Assembly (NCBI GenBank): GCA_016709845.1
Contig: JADJMA010000002.1
Location: 199,501 to 263,500, forward strand
Reading direction: 5' to 3'
DNA: 64,000 nt
From: Flammeovirgaceae bacterium
Lineage (GTDB): Bacteria; Bacteroidota; Bacteroidia; Cytophagales; Cyclobacteriaceae
Shown in pieces: positions 9,683 through 19,038 of the stretch. The notes under the pieces were generated by a model. It saw only the letters and a list, made by a program, of their open reading frames with translations, was not told the DNA's origin and did not search any database. The position numbers were made by a program, and so were the translations under genes. Numbering within the stretch: position 1 is the stretch's first letter; every line of letters starts with the position of its first letter.

Positions 9683-11125
9683 TTACTTCTTATCCAACGG
9701 TGGCGGTCCATCCGGAATCAATCCTTTATATACCGCACTGCCTTTACGTTCTTTAAACTCAGCCTTCACCGCATCAATTTTTTGGAGTCCTCATGGAGAT
9801 CAGCCATCGTCATGGCCAATGTTTTTGATGCATGAACCATTCCTTTGTGCCCGATCGACATGCCGCCACAAGCACCACCGCCAGGAATGCCACGGTGTGC
9901 CGATGGGCGCAGTGGCCACACTCAACCGAATAGTTGGAACTACCCAACTTACATCGCCTACATCTGTAGAGCCACCGCCTGCATTTGGATCAGTAGTCTC
10001 CAACGGTTCAACGATAGTATGTAATCCTACTTGGGGTTTGCCTGTGCTTTCCTGAATTTTTTTTGCGAAGGCGACTTCCGTATCGGTATAAGACATCGGT
10101 CCCAGCAAACCAAGATTCTTCGTAAGCAAATCGCCACCTGTGCGGTTTACCAACACCTCATAAACACCTGATACCAAAGTAACTTTATAATCTACATCAG
10201 CCAAAATTGCAGCACCTTCGGCCATCTTCTTTACACGTTGATACACTTCTTCCATACCATCGCGTTTGGTATCGCGTACCCTTACCCATATTCTCGAGTA
10301 ATCGGGCACCACATTTACTACCTGTCCACCATCTTGAATATGGTAATGCATGCGTACGCTTGGCTTAACATGCTCACGCAAATAGTTAATACCGGTAGCA
10401 TAAAGTTCTAAAGCATCGGAAGCGCTTCTTCCATTCCAAGGATCTGCCGAAGCATGTGCCGCCTGACCATTAAACTCTACAATAAAATCAACCAGAGCCA
10501 AACCGGTTTGCACTGCGGCTTTGGTCTCTGCTCCCGGGTGCCAGTCCATCACTACATCTACCCCATTGAATAATCCAGCGCGAATCATCCACAGCTTGCC
10601 AAAAAATTTCTCTTCAGCAGGAGTACCATAAAACTTAATGGTCCCTTTTAATTTTCCCTGCTCAATCATCTCTTTTATTGAGATGGCCGCTCCTAAACTA
10701 GCCGTACCAAAAAGATTATGTCCACAACCATGGCCGGGTTGACCTTCATGTAAAGGACTTTTTGTTGGCACTTTGTTTTGCGATAAGCCAGGCAACGCAT
10801 CGAACTCGCCCAGAATACCTATTACCGGACTGCCGCTTCCATACGTAGCAACAAAAGCTGTGGGCATTTCGGCAACTCCACGCTCTACTTTAAATCCATT
10901 CGCTTCCGCATAGTCGGCAAGCAGTTTGGATGATTGAACTTCATTAAAAGCTGTTTCTTCGGCAGCCCAGATTTTATCGCTTATGGTAATAAGATCTGTC
11001 GTGTGACTGTCGATCGACTGAATAACTGTCTTTTTGCTCACACTGATTGCCGGAGCCTGTGCTTTTTTTTGAGCGAATGCAGTTGCTGAGATAAACACAA
11101 GCAACCAAATAATTAGAATTCTCAT
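9683..11125 (-). CDS. M20-family amidohydrolase (AbgB-like), exported, C-terminus frameshifted
   Basis: The chosen start MRILIIWLLVFISATAFAQ gives a clean signal peptide; 13 extra codons upstream are possible but overlap the preceding gene. The metallopeptidase fold shows the motifs GEFDALPGLSQ, GHGCGHNLFG, TPAEEKFFGK and DWHPG that carry the zinc ligands and catalytic Glu, and a dimerisation insert (NGQAAHASADPWNGRSASDAL). Closest in style to the aminobenzoyl-glutamate/indole-acetyl-amino-acid hydrolases, so it should cut an amide bond of an N-acyl amino acid. After TPWHS the frame breaks near 9890 and again at the T run near 9780; the true end includes GGGACGGMSIGHKGMVHASK and finishes at 9683. 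Lies 13 bases after the PIG-L gene. Confidence 0.8.
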
Positions 11126-11138
11126 AGATAATAAAGGG

Positions 11139-11958
11139 TTAAAATAAAGTTTTCTTTTCAGCACTCGTAACCACTAAGGGTTGGAAGTAGGCAGTACCTC
11201 CAAGTGCCGTCTTAATGAGTTGATGCATGCCTTCAATGGTCTCGGGCGTGTACTGACTTTTATGGCAATGCCAGGAAATATTTGCCTTTTGGCCGTCAGC
11301 TTCGGTAATCGGAATTTTTACTGTTAAATAAGAAGAGTCAACAGTAGCTAATTGCATCGGGCTGTTAGCTGGAAGCTTTCCTGTAGGTATTGCGGAATAA
11401 TAAAGTTGTGATGGCTTATCCCACTTCTGACTTTGAAATACTTCTGTTACTACGGTGCTTACTAGCCGGTGATCATGATGGCCGGTCCAGCCGGAGGGAC
11501 CCCAGGTTATTACTACATCAGGCTTTAGGGTTGTAAATAACGCCTTTACTTTTTCGCGCATTGTGTTGAGTTGATCATGTACTGGCCCGTGGCCTTCACC
11601 CATTCCTCAATTGATCATGCAATCCAAACATGATGGGAGGCTGAATGCCTAACTTTTCAGCAGCACATTTTGCTTCCTCAGCGCGCACGGAAGCAAGGCT
11701 ATCGCCTGCAGGAATTTTTGCATGCTCCGTAACACCATATCTTCCATCTGTAGCTATGGCCAGATAAACAGCCACTCCTTCAGCAGCATATTTTGCCAAA
11801 ACCGGGCCTACCGTTGCTTCATCATCGGGATGGGCGAAAATGGCGAGTAATGACCGTGATTCTGTTGGTTGCTCCGATTTTCCGGACTCGGCAGTGTTGG
11901 TGCATTGTGTAAAGACAATTGCAGCGAAGACCGATAATGCAATGCGATTAGTCCTCAT
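11139..11958 (-). CDS. PIG-L family deacetylase lipoprotein, frameshifted
   Basis: Two frames join near 11600. The first part starts MRTNRIALSVFAAIVFTQC, a lipoprotein-type signal with Cys at residue 19, and contains AIFAHPDDEATVGP, the metal-binding AHPDDE motif of the PIG-L/LmbE deacetylases. The second part has WTGHHDHRLVS, the downstream HxxH metal/catalytic motif. Rejoined length is about 270 residues, usual for this family. It would remove an acyl group from an N-acetylated sugar or similar compound outside the inner membrane. With the amidohydrolase behind it in the same direction, the pair may strip acyl groups from one imported or cell-wall derived substrate; that link is inference. 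Confidence 0.8.
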
Positions 11959-12034
11959 GGATTAATAAAATTTATGCGCAATTAAAACAATGATTTTGAG
12001 CGTTGCGCTACCACTAAAATAAATGCCATTGCCC

Positions 12035-12679
12035 TTATGATTTTATCGCAATGCCAATGTGAAATTCCAGCACTCCTGTTTGAAAAGGTGCGTTGTCAAT
12101 GACCATCCCTTCATATTTAAGCGAGGGTAGTTGCATGTGATAGTAATAAATTCCAATGGGTATGTATGCATTGCCTTTGCCTAAATGCAGATCGTAGCCT
12201 AGCCCAATTCGGGCACCCCAACCATTATTTCCGTAGTTCCCTTCTTTAATGGAAATCAATGTTATGTTTGATGGTGCTGGCTTATTATAGCTTGTGTAGG
12301 AGCCCATGCCAAAGCCTGATGTGATATACCAGTCGCGCTTCAAGCGTGGATACCAACTTGTGGATATGAGAAAAAAGTTACGGGTTATCTTTTTTGAAAA
12401 TAAATTTTCGGTTGGATCATAAACACCGTAGCCTTTGAAAAACAGGAAGGGCTCCAAGGCAATAACCCAGTGATCACCCACATGACATCCCACAAAAGCA
12501 GAAAACGAAGTACCCCATTGTGCACCTTCTTCAAAAACTTTTTCTACCGGGGTGGCAACACCAATACCAGGAGCAATGCCCACCATCAATCCTAAGGCAG
12601 CCTTTTTCTCCATCTGCGCAAAACAAGGAAGAGCACTTATCCACGTGAGCAAAATGAAAACACACCATTTCATATTCAA
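12035..12679 (-). CDS. Predicted outer-membrane beta-barrel protein
   Basis: A 214-residue protein with a signal peptide (MKWCVFILLTWISALPCFAQ) and a run of alternating strands typical of small outer-membrane barrels: HWVIALEPFLFFKGYGVYD, WYITSGFGMGSYTSY, WGARIGLGYDLHLGKGNAYIPIGIYYYHM and the final TGVLEFHIGIAIKS. The intact frame and full length suggest a functional gene. No specific family is recognised; small barrels of this kind are common in Bacteroidota and often listed as porin-family or hypothetical proteins. The 237 bases upstream hold no gene I can find. Confidence 0.6.
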   Translation of the reverse strand: MNMKWCVFILLTWISALPCFAQMEKKAALGLMVGIAPGIGVATPVEKVFEEGAQWGTSFSAFVGCHVGDHWVIALEPFLFFKGYGVYDPTENLFSKKITRNFFLISTSWYPRLKRDWYITSGFGMGSYTSYNKPAPSNITLISIKEGNYGNNGWGARIGLGYDLHLGKGNAYIPIGIYYYHMQLPSLKYEGMVIDNAPFQTGVLEFHIGIAIKS

Positions 12680-12916
12680 GTATTCAAGATGGTCATTTTA
12701 TTAATGCTAAATAAATGGCAGTAATCAACATTCAGGGGCTATCAATAATTAACTTCAGATAATGGAATTAAAAATTCTTGATTCAGTTAAGCCAACCTGC
12801 CCGAATGGGCTATCTTTCATTAAGAAGCGATTTCATAATTGTAGAAATCGTGAGAAAGTATTTCCGGCAAGGATTTCCATCCTTTTAATAGCTTATACTA
12901 CTTAATTCAATCTGTC

Positions 12917-13361
12917 ATGAGTAAAAATATCAATAGGAGAGACTTTTGAAGACGGGTGCCTTAGGTGTGCTTGGTCTCACCATTCTTCCTTCTTTCCTGT
13001 CGCGTACTGCAGCCAGCGACCGGCTTCGCATTGCGCACATAGGCCTTGGAGGTATGGAGAATCAGCACATGAGTTGGTTTGCCGCCTTGCCCGATGCGGA
13101 GATAGTTGCCCTGTGTGATGTAGATAAGGATCATCTTGGCAGCACATCAACAAAATTTTATTGATGCAGTAAAAGCCGCAACAACCGGAAAGCAATCTTG
13201 CTTATGCACGGGAGATGGCTTTGCCCATGCATTTGGCGTTGGCATCGTGGCGGGTAGGCCGCGCATTGAAATGGAACCCTGATAAGGAAACCCTTATTGG
13301 CGATAAGGAGGCGAATGCATTGTTGAACAGGACGTATCGGAAGGGGTGGGATTTGGTATAA
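12917..13361 (+). pseudogene. Gfo/Idh/MocA oxidoreductase remnant with large internal deletion
   Basis: Only the two ends of the protein are present. The N-terminus (MSKNINRRDF, then LKTGALGVLGL after a one-base shift near 12948) is a twin-arginine export signal followed by the Rossmann start LRIAHIGLGGMENQHM and EIVALCDVDKDHL. Directly after that, in another frame, comes the C-terminal end of the same family: HQQNFIDAVK, then QQPESNLAYAREMALPMHLA, VGRALKWNPDKETLIG and ANALLNRTYRKGWDLV. Family members have more than 400 residues, so roughly 300 codons of the middle are gone, including the catalytic part. Either a decayed gene or a deletion in the assembly. Confidence 0.75.
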
Positions 13362-13530
13362 CCTAACTAACATGGTTACAAGCCAAGGGCCGAATAGTTG
13401 ATCGTTCAAACTCTACACGACTTCCCCATTGAATAAATTTTAAGATTACTTTGATGTTCTTAAATTTCCTCAAAAAAAACTTAGAATCCATCAAACTGCA
13501 TATTTTTGTCTTCTCTGTTAATCCTATCCT

Positions 13531-14596
13531 ATGAAGAATCCCAAAGCATCTAAACTAACCCAAAGTGTTCACGCTGGTTCTATTGGCGATCCTTTGTTTG
13601 GTGGCGTAGTTACGCCTATCTATCCTTCGGCTGCCTATGATTATGAAACCGAAGTTCGTTATCCCCGCTATTACAATACCCCAATCAAAAAGCAGCCGTT
13701 GAAAAATTAGTGGCTTTAGAGAATGGTGAGGATGGGCTTATGTTCAGTTCGGTATGGCAGCCATTATGACCTCCTTGTTTGCGATGGTAAAATCTGGTGA
13801 TCATATTTTACTTCAGCACGATCTCTATGGCGGTACCCATCATGCCGCATTAAATGAATTTGGGCGGTACGGTATTGAACACTCCATGGTTGATGTTTCG
13901 GACCTTAAAACCTTTGAAAAAGCGATTCGCAAAAACACAAAAGTGATTTATGTGGAGACGCCTTCTAATCCATTATTAAAGATCACTGATCTGGCAGCCG
14001 TTGCCCGGATTGCTAAAAATCATGGAATTGTCACCATCATCGACAATACGTTTGCCAGTCCGGTAAATCAAAACCCAATTGATTTTGGAATTGATGTAGT
14101 GACCCATAGTGGCACAAAATACATTGGCGGCCACAGCGACATTTGTTGTGGGGCCATGGTGTCATCAAAAAAACTAACGGAAAAAATTAAACAAAGCGCC
14201 ATGCACTTTGGCGGAAGTTTAGATGCACAGTCCTGCTATCTGGTAGAGCGCAGTTTAAAAACTATTGTGCTTCGCGTAAAGCAACAGAATGAAAATGCTT
14301 TGGCACTCGCAAAATTTCTTGAGGGTGAATCAAAAATTGGAGGTGTCTATTATCCTGGCTTGAAAAATCATCCGGGGCATTACATTGCCAGAAAACAAAT
14401 GCCTGGTGGTTTTGGAGGAATGTTATCTTTTGAAGTAAAAGGTGATCCGGATAAATTTATCAAAAAGTTAAAATACATTAAGCGAGCCATCAGCTTAGGT
14501 GGCGTTGAATCAACCATCACTTCGCCTGTTAAAACTTCGCACGCTAAACTTACAGCTGCCGAACGCAAGCATGTTGGTAAAAAAATTAAGAAATGA
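13531..14596 (+). CDS. Cys/Met metabolism PLP enzyme (cystathionine synthase/lyase type), frameshifted
   Basis: Starts MKNPKASKLTQSVHAGSIGD with PLFGGVVTPIYPSAAYDYE, the classic opening of the family. Two one-base shifts occur at the C run near 13680 (YYNTPNQKAAVEKL) and near 13748 (LMFSSGMAAIMTSLF). The core shows ETPSNPLLKITDL, the cofactor Asp in IDNTFASPVNQNP, and THSGTKYIGGHSD with the PLP-binding Lys. Rejoined length is about 355 residues, slightly short for the family. It would act on cystathionine, O-acylhomoserine or methionine; the exact reaction cannot be read from sequence. Its stop overlaps the next gene as ATGA. Confidence 0.85.
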
Positions 14597-15066
14597 TTAT
14601 AATTCGAAATGCCGTGCTTGATGATGCTATCTCAATCATTGAGTTTCAACAAAAAATGGCTTTAGAAACAGAGGGTATAAATCTCGACTATCACACCGTT
14701 ACTGAAGGTGTGCATGCTGTCTTTAAGGATATTAACAAAGGGGCTTACTATGTAGCCGAGGATAAAGACACTAGAAAGGTGGTGGGTAGTTTACTAACAA
14801 CCTACGAATGGAGTGATTGGCGTTATGGCACAATACTTTGGATTCAATCGGTTTATGTTCTGCCTGAATATCGAGGGCAGGGTATTTATAAAAAAATGTA
14901 TGAACACGTTAAAAATCTGATCACGCCAGAGTCAGACTATCGGGGCATTCGGTTATACGTTGATAAAACAAATCTGGCTGCTCAAAAAGTATATGAAAAA
15001 TTAGGCATGAATGGCGAGCATTACCAGATGTTTGAATGGATGCCTGAGTTTATCTCAGAACAGTAA
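14593..15066 (+). CDS. GNAT-family N-acetyltransferase
   Basis: A 157-residue acetyltransferase. Motif A is visible as IQSVYVLPEYRGQGIYKKMY, with the RGQGIY loop that holds the acetyl-CoA pyrophosphate; the C-terminal AAQKVYEKLGM is motif B. The acceptor substrate is not predictable. It starts inside the stop of the PLP enzyme (4-base overlap), so the two are translationally coupled, and ArfB follows after 8 bases. Intact. Confidence 0.88.
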   Translation: MIIIRNAVLDDAISIIEFQQKMALETEGINLDYHTVTEGVHAVFKDINKGAYYVAEDKDTRKVVGSLLTTYEWSDWRYGTILWIQSVYVLPEYRGQGIYKKMYEHVKNLITPESDYRGIRLYVDKTNLAAQKVYEKLGMNGEHYQMFEWMPEFISEQ

Positions 15067-15074
15067 AAGGAAAT

Positions 15075-15476
15075 ATGATTGCTTCACCCCTTTTAGACTC
15101 GATACAACCTGAGCTGGTCTTTACAACTTCGCGAAGCAGTGGCCCGGGTGGGCAAAATGTAAATAAGGTTAACTCAAAAGTAACCCTGCGATGGGATGTT
15201 TCGGGTTCTTCCATTTCCCCAGAGCAAAAGGAAATAATCCTTAAAAAGCTACATACACAAATAACCAAAGACGGCATCCTACTCCTTACCGCTCAGGATT
15301 CTCGATCGCAACTAGAAAACAAGGAAGCTGTTTTGATTAAACTTTCTCAATTACTGACCAGAGCCTTTACTCATAGAAAAAAAAGAAAACCCACCAAACC
15401 CGGAAAAGCAGCCAAGCAAGTTCGGTTGAATCAAAAGAAACAGCATTCAGAAAAGAAAAATGGCGACAAAGCCTGA
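15075..15476 (+). CDS. arfB: Ribosome-rescue peptidyl-tRNA hydrolase ArfB
   Basis: A 133-residue release-factor-like protein. The catalytic GGQ motif is at 25-27 in SSGPGGQNVNKVNSKVTLRW, and the C-terminal tail is a basic stretch (HRKKRKPTKPGKAAKQVRLN) that in ArfB/YaeJ enters the empty mRNA channel of stalled ribosomes. It lacks the codon-recognition domain of normal release factors, as expected. It frees peptides from ribosomes stuck on broken mRNA. Third gene of a coupled run with the PLP enzyme and the acetyltransferase. Confidence 0.92.
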   Translation: MIASPLLDSIQPELVFTTSRSSGPGGQNVNKVNSKVTLRWDVSGSSISPEQKEIILKKLHTQITKDGILLLTAQDSRSQLENKEAVLIKLSQLLTRAFTHRKKRKPTKPGKAAKQVRLNQKKQHSEKKNGDKA

Positions 15477-15515
15477 GTGAGCTATTTCTTAGTTAACACA
15501 TTCTTGATAGGTTAA

Positions 15516-15620
15516 TCCCTCACCCAACAAAAGTATCAATTCATAAAAGTCACCTTCGCCCTCTCCCCGGGGAGAGAGCAACAAGCATTTTCTGGACTGA
15601 TAAGACTTTAAGGGTGAGGA
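15516..15620. repeat. Intergenic repeat: inverted arms around a 16-base palindrome
   Basis: Outer arms TCCCTCACCC (15516-15525) and GGGTGAGGA (15612-15620) are complementary apart from one base. Between them sits a perfect palindrome CTCTCCCCGGGGAGAG (15561-15576). It fills most of the 207-base gap after arfB. No T-tract follows, so I read it as a dispersed repeat that may also fold in RNA. Confidence 0.6.
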
Positions 15621-15683
15621 ATTTTAATTGGATGGGATAACCTGAACAAAGTATATTGCGCTTTCATTTGATCCTAAACACCT

Positions 15684-16425
15684 ATGCGACTCGGACAACT
15701 AGCCAGAAAACTGGCCTTACGACCCTCACAAATAGTTGACTTTCTTGCTGCCCGTCAGATTTATCTGGAAGAAGGATCGAACGCAAAATTAAAAGATGAA
15801 TCGGTTGAGGATATTGTACGTCATTTCGCACCCGAAAAACTTCAAGGCGTAGTCGTTTATCTTAATTCAGAAATTGAAATCGAAACTCCTAAAGAGTCGG
15901 AAGCATCGTTGTAATAGAAGAACCTGTAAGGGAAGAAATCCGGTCGGAAGTGCTAATCGTTCAACCCACCTTAATTGAAGAAAAGCCAGAAGTAATTAAA
16001 GCTCCTAAAGTTGAGCTATCCGGATTAAAAGTTTTAGGAAAGATTGATTTGCCGGAGCCAAAGAAAAAGAGGTGCCCGAGTCTACCTCTCCAGAGGGTCA
16101 ACCAATCCCCGAAAGGGAAAGAGCCCCACGAGGAGAAAGAAAAAACTCACAATCACAAACCAATCGCGAAACAGCACAGCGTCCGTGGAAAAATCCTATC
16201 GCCCAACAAAGGGAAAAAGAGGCGCGTGAACTGGAAGAGAAAAAGCGGGCAGCGTTAGAACGGGAGAAGGAAATACGAAGAGATAATTATTTTAATAAAG
16301 TGAAAGTAGGGCGACCGACCAAAGCGACCCGACTATACGAAGAGCCAATTGAGGAGATTCCTGTTAAACAGAAAGCACAACCAAAAACCTTGTGGGGAAA
16401 ATTTATAAAGTGGTTGAATAACTAA
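15684..16425 (+). CDS. Unknown protein with IF-2N-like N-terminus and charged linker, frameshifted
   Basis: The first 60 residues, MRLGQLARKLALRPSQIVDF and on to VEDIVRHFAPEKL, resemble the small helical N-terminal domain repeated in translation initiation factor IF-2. After shifts near 15912 and 16064 the reading continues through VIEEPVREEI, a Pro/Lys/Glu-rich linker (GLKVLGKIDLPEPKKK, PERERAPRGERK) and a coiled, charged stretch (QREKEARELEEKKRAALERE), ending RPTKATRLYEEPIEEIPVK and a short aromatic tail LWGKFIKWLNN. About 245 residues in all. Not a known family to me. A zinc-ribbon mini gene follows after 3 bases. A nucleic-acid or ribosome link is only suggested by the first domain. Confidence 0.55.
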
Positions 16426-16428
16426 TTT

Positions 16429-16589
16429 GTGAAAACGAAAGAATGTCCTTCGTGCGCCATGGAAGTAGATGCGAAAAGTAAAGTTTGTCCTATTTGTGCC
16501 TATGGGTTTGCCGGGCATACCCCCGTTATAAAATGGCTCGCCATTATACTCATTTGACGTTTCTTATCATTCTACTCGCCAATCTCTAG
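16429..16589 (+). CDS. Small zinc-ribbon membrane protein, probably frameshifted
   Basis: Starts at a GTG 3 bases after the previous stop: MKTKECPSCAMEVDAKSKVC followed by PICAYGF. Two CxxC pairs (Cys6/Cys9 and Cys20/Cys23) form a zinc ribbon. In the given frame it ends at 16557 after 42 residues, WLAIILI; a one-base shift near 16552 would extend the hydrophobic part with LTFLIILLANL to a stop at 16587-16589, giving one C-terminal membrane segment, which I prefer. Function unknown. Likely transcribed with the IF-2N-like gene. Confidence 0.5.
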
Positions 16590-16714
16590 GCCTCCACCCT
16601 CTCTCTCATCAAAATCTGCTAATTCTCAAGCCATTAACTGACTAATGTCATGGATTTATTGGTAAAAGAAAATTAATCTTATATCAGGAAATTGAACAAT
16701 AAATCAGTGATGAT

Positions 16715-17405
16715 ATGGCACTGAAATTAAAAAAAACTGCGCAAGCCGATCTGAATAATAAAAAAGACTTCTTCTTTAGCATCAGTCTATTTATAACACT
16801 GTCCCTGATCTTACTTGCTTTTGAATGGAAGCAATATGATACACCCATTGTTGAATTAATATCTCGCAACACGAATACATTTGAAGTGATGATGGATGTG
16901 CCTGCTACGGAAATTCCACCTACGCCTGAAATTGTAATTCAACAACCCCGGCTTGTCGAGGTGCCCGATGAGCAGGAGATAAAAAGAAGAAATCAAATTT
17001 GTATTTGACATTGAGGTGACCGAGGACACAAAAATTCAGCAAGTAGAAGTAATCGAAACTCCTAAAGTAGTAGAGGAAAATGTGGAGGAAATTTTTACGA
17101 TTGTTGAGTTCCCGGCAGCCCCAAAGGAAGGGCTGGCCGCTTTTTATAAATACGTGGCTGAAAATATTAAATATCCGGCCATGGCTCGCAGGATGCGTGT
17201 TGAAGGAAGAGTATATGTAGAGTTTGTGATTGGTAAACATGGCCAGATTACAGATGTAAAAGCAGTTAAAGGAGTTGGTGCTGGCTGCGATGAGGAAGCG
17301 GTTCGTATTATTCAAAACTCACCACCCAGGAATCCGGGCCGTCAGCGCGGCAAGTCTGTAAAGCAGCGCATGGTGCTGCCCATTATTTTCAAACTGGCGG
17401 AGTGA
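16715..17405 (+). CDS. TonB-family energy transducer, frameshifted
   Basis: An N-terminal cytoplasmic stub and one membrane helix (FFFSISLFITLSLILLAFEW), a Pro/Val/Glu-rich periplasmic linker, and a C-terminal TonB domain: YPAMARRMRVEGRVYVEFVI, GQITDVKAVKGVG, and RQRGKSVKQRMVLPI. A homopolymer A shift near 16985 separates the two halves (EQEIK, then EIKFVFDIEVTED). Rejoined length is about 230 residues. It would couple the proton motive force to outer-membrane receptors such as the one at 21961-24613, though this TonB is not next to it. Family certain, partner unknown. Confidence 0.85.
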
Positions 17406-17619
17406 ACTGGGATTAAGAATCTATTTAGTCGAATTAACCCATCCAGATTTACAAGAAATGTTTTCCTTAGTCGAACTATTTAACTGTAATAAAATAACAC
17501 TCTCCGCAAGTTTTCAATATCTCCTCTCCAGCAATCGAGTTGTATTTATAATACCCTATTCCATTATTTTGTCTCTCTTTTGTTTGAGAGTTTCTGATCA
17601 AAAAGGTAATATTTGTTAA

Positions 17620-18075
17620 ATGAAAAAGTTGGTCTTTATTATTGATGACGATCCCGTCTATCTGAAATTTATGAATGGGCACTTCCGCCAAATGGATGAA
17701 TATCAAACTCAGATATTTCAAACCAGTAGCGAAGCCTTAAAAGCTCTCGATCAGACTCAGCCTTACCTGATCATACTCGATCACATATTTTTAAACGATC
17801 CGGATCAAACGGGTCTTGAGTACCTCCAAGCGATCCGAAGGAAAACTCAAAAGTTCCGGTCATTTACATTACAGCGGTTGATGAAGAAAATTATTCGATC
17901 TAAAACGAAAAAGTTAAAAAGTGATCGATTATCTTATAAAGGACGATGCTTTTTAGTACATCTGCGTACAGCGCTTGATAAATTAAATTCAAAACCAGAA
18001 AGCAAGGGTCTGCTAAAAAACTCTTTGGTAAATAATCTCCACCTATTCATCCTTGATGAAAGCTGTTCTGTGTAA
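17620..18075 (+). CDS. Single-domain response regulator (receiver), locally scrambled by indels
   Basis: A CheY-like receiver: acidic pocket Asp9-Asp11 in FIIDDDPVYLKF and phospho-acceptor Asp54 in LIILDHIFLNDPDQTG. The stretch from about residue 86 to 122 reads as unrelated residues, but neighbouring frames give VPVIYITAVDEEN, the strand with the conserved Thr position, and DYLIKDDAF with the conserved Lys. So two or more indels cancel out and the frame resumes with FLVHLRTALDKL. No output domain follows. The C-terminal end overlaps the start of the next gene by 20 bases. Confidence 0.75.
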   Translation: MKKLVFIIDDDPVYLKFMNGHFRQMDEYQTQIFQTSSEALKALDQTQPYLIILDHIFLNDPDQTGLEYLQAIRRKTQKFRSFTLQRLMKKIIRSKTKKLKSDRLSYKGRCFLVHLRTALDKLNSKPESKGLLKNSLVNNLHLFILDESCSV

Positions 18076-19035
18076 GAATTATGGTCTTCCGGATACGTTA
18101 GCGTTTTCAGAAGTATCTATTCCAACTCTTGCCGATAGCGAAGTATTGATTCAGGTAAAAGCAGTAGGCATCAACTTTCCCGATGTCTGATCATTCAAAA
18201 CAAATATCAATTCAAACCTCCACTTCCTTTTCCCCAGGGGGCGAGGTTGCTGGAATTATTCACGCTCTTGGAAAAATGTAAGTCACCTAAAGGTTGGCGA
18301 TTCAGTTATCGCATTATGTGGTTGGGGTGGCCTTGCAGAATTTGTAAGTGTAAAAGCTTCGCGGGTATTTACTCTGCCTCAAGGACTAAATTTCATAGAG
18401 GGAGCCGGAACACTTTATACCTATGGCACTTCGTACCACGCGTTGAAGGATCGTGCGCAAATTAAATCAGGAGAAACTTTATTGGTTTTGGGAGCCGGTG
18501 GCGGTGTGGGGCTGGCAGCCGTTCAATTAGGCAAAATTATGGGAGCTACCATTATTGCTGGCGCATCGAGCCATGATAAACTCGAAGTGTGTAAAAAAAT
18601 GGGAGCTCACCACCTAATCAATTACTCAACAGAGGATTTAAGAACGCGAATAAAAGAAATTACAGCTGAGCGTGGCGTTGACGTTGTGTACGACCCGGTA
18701 GGTGGATCGTTAGCAGAACAAGCTCTGCGCTCCATGGCCTGGAAAGGCCGATACCTGGTGGTGGGATTTGCTTCTGGAACTATTCCCTCCTTCCCAGCGA
18801 ACTTACCTTTAGCTAAAAGGAGCTTCGATCGTTGGTGTTTTTGGGGAAGATTTGCTGGAGCGCGAGCCCGAAAAGAGTGCTCCAAAACTTTTCACAACTA
18901 ACTACTTGGATTAAAGAAGGCAAAATCAATCAGCACATCCATAAAATATATTCGCTTGAACAAGCCCCTCAGGCACTTCAAGATTTAATGGATAGAAAAA
19001 TTACTGGAAAAGCAATTGTTCAAATTGCCAGCTAA
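18056..19035 (+). CDS. NADPH:quinone oxidoreductase / zinc-independent MDR protein, frameshifted
   Basis: Starts MKAVLCKNYGLPDTLAFSEV in the GroES-like domain, continues through VGINFPDVL, PLPFSPGGEVAGII, VSVKASRVFTLPQGL and the substrate loop GAGTLYTYGTSYHAL. The Rossmann half carries LLVLGAGGGVGLAAVQLGK, the NADPH-binding turn, and DVVYDPVGGSLAEQ. The end is SLEQAPQALQDLMDRKITGK. No catalytic zinc Cys pattern is seen, as for quinone oxidoreductases. Shifts are near 18187, 18275 and 18820. Rejoined it is about 325 residues, the family length. Transcribed with the receiver gene, whose end it overlaps. Confidence 0.85.
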
Positions 19036-19038
19036 GCT

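Noticed and set aside
13158..13409. A minus-strand frame of 83 codons
   Set aside because: Antisense shadow of the oxidoreductase remnant, with Cys/Arg/Pro-rich sequence typical of noise.
16044..16425. Three overlapping plus-strand genes
   Set aside because: They are pieces of one protein in different frames; only one frame at each place matches the charged linker pattern.
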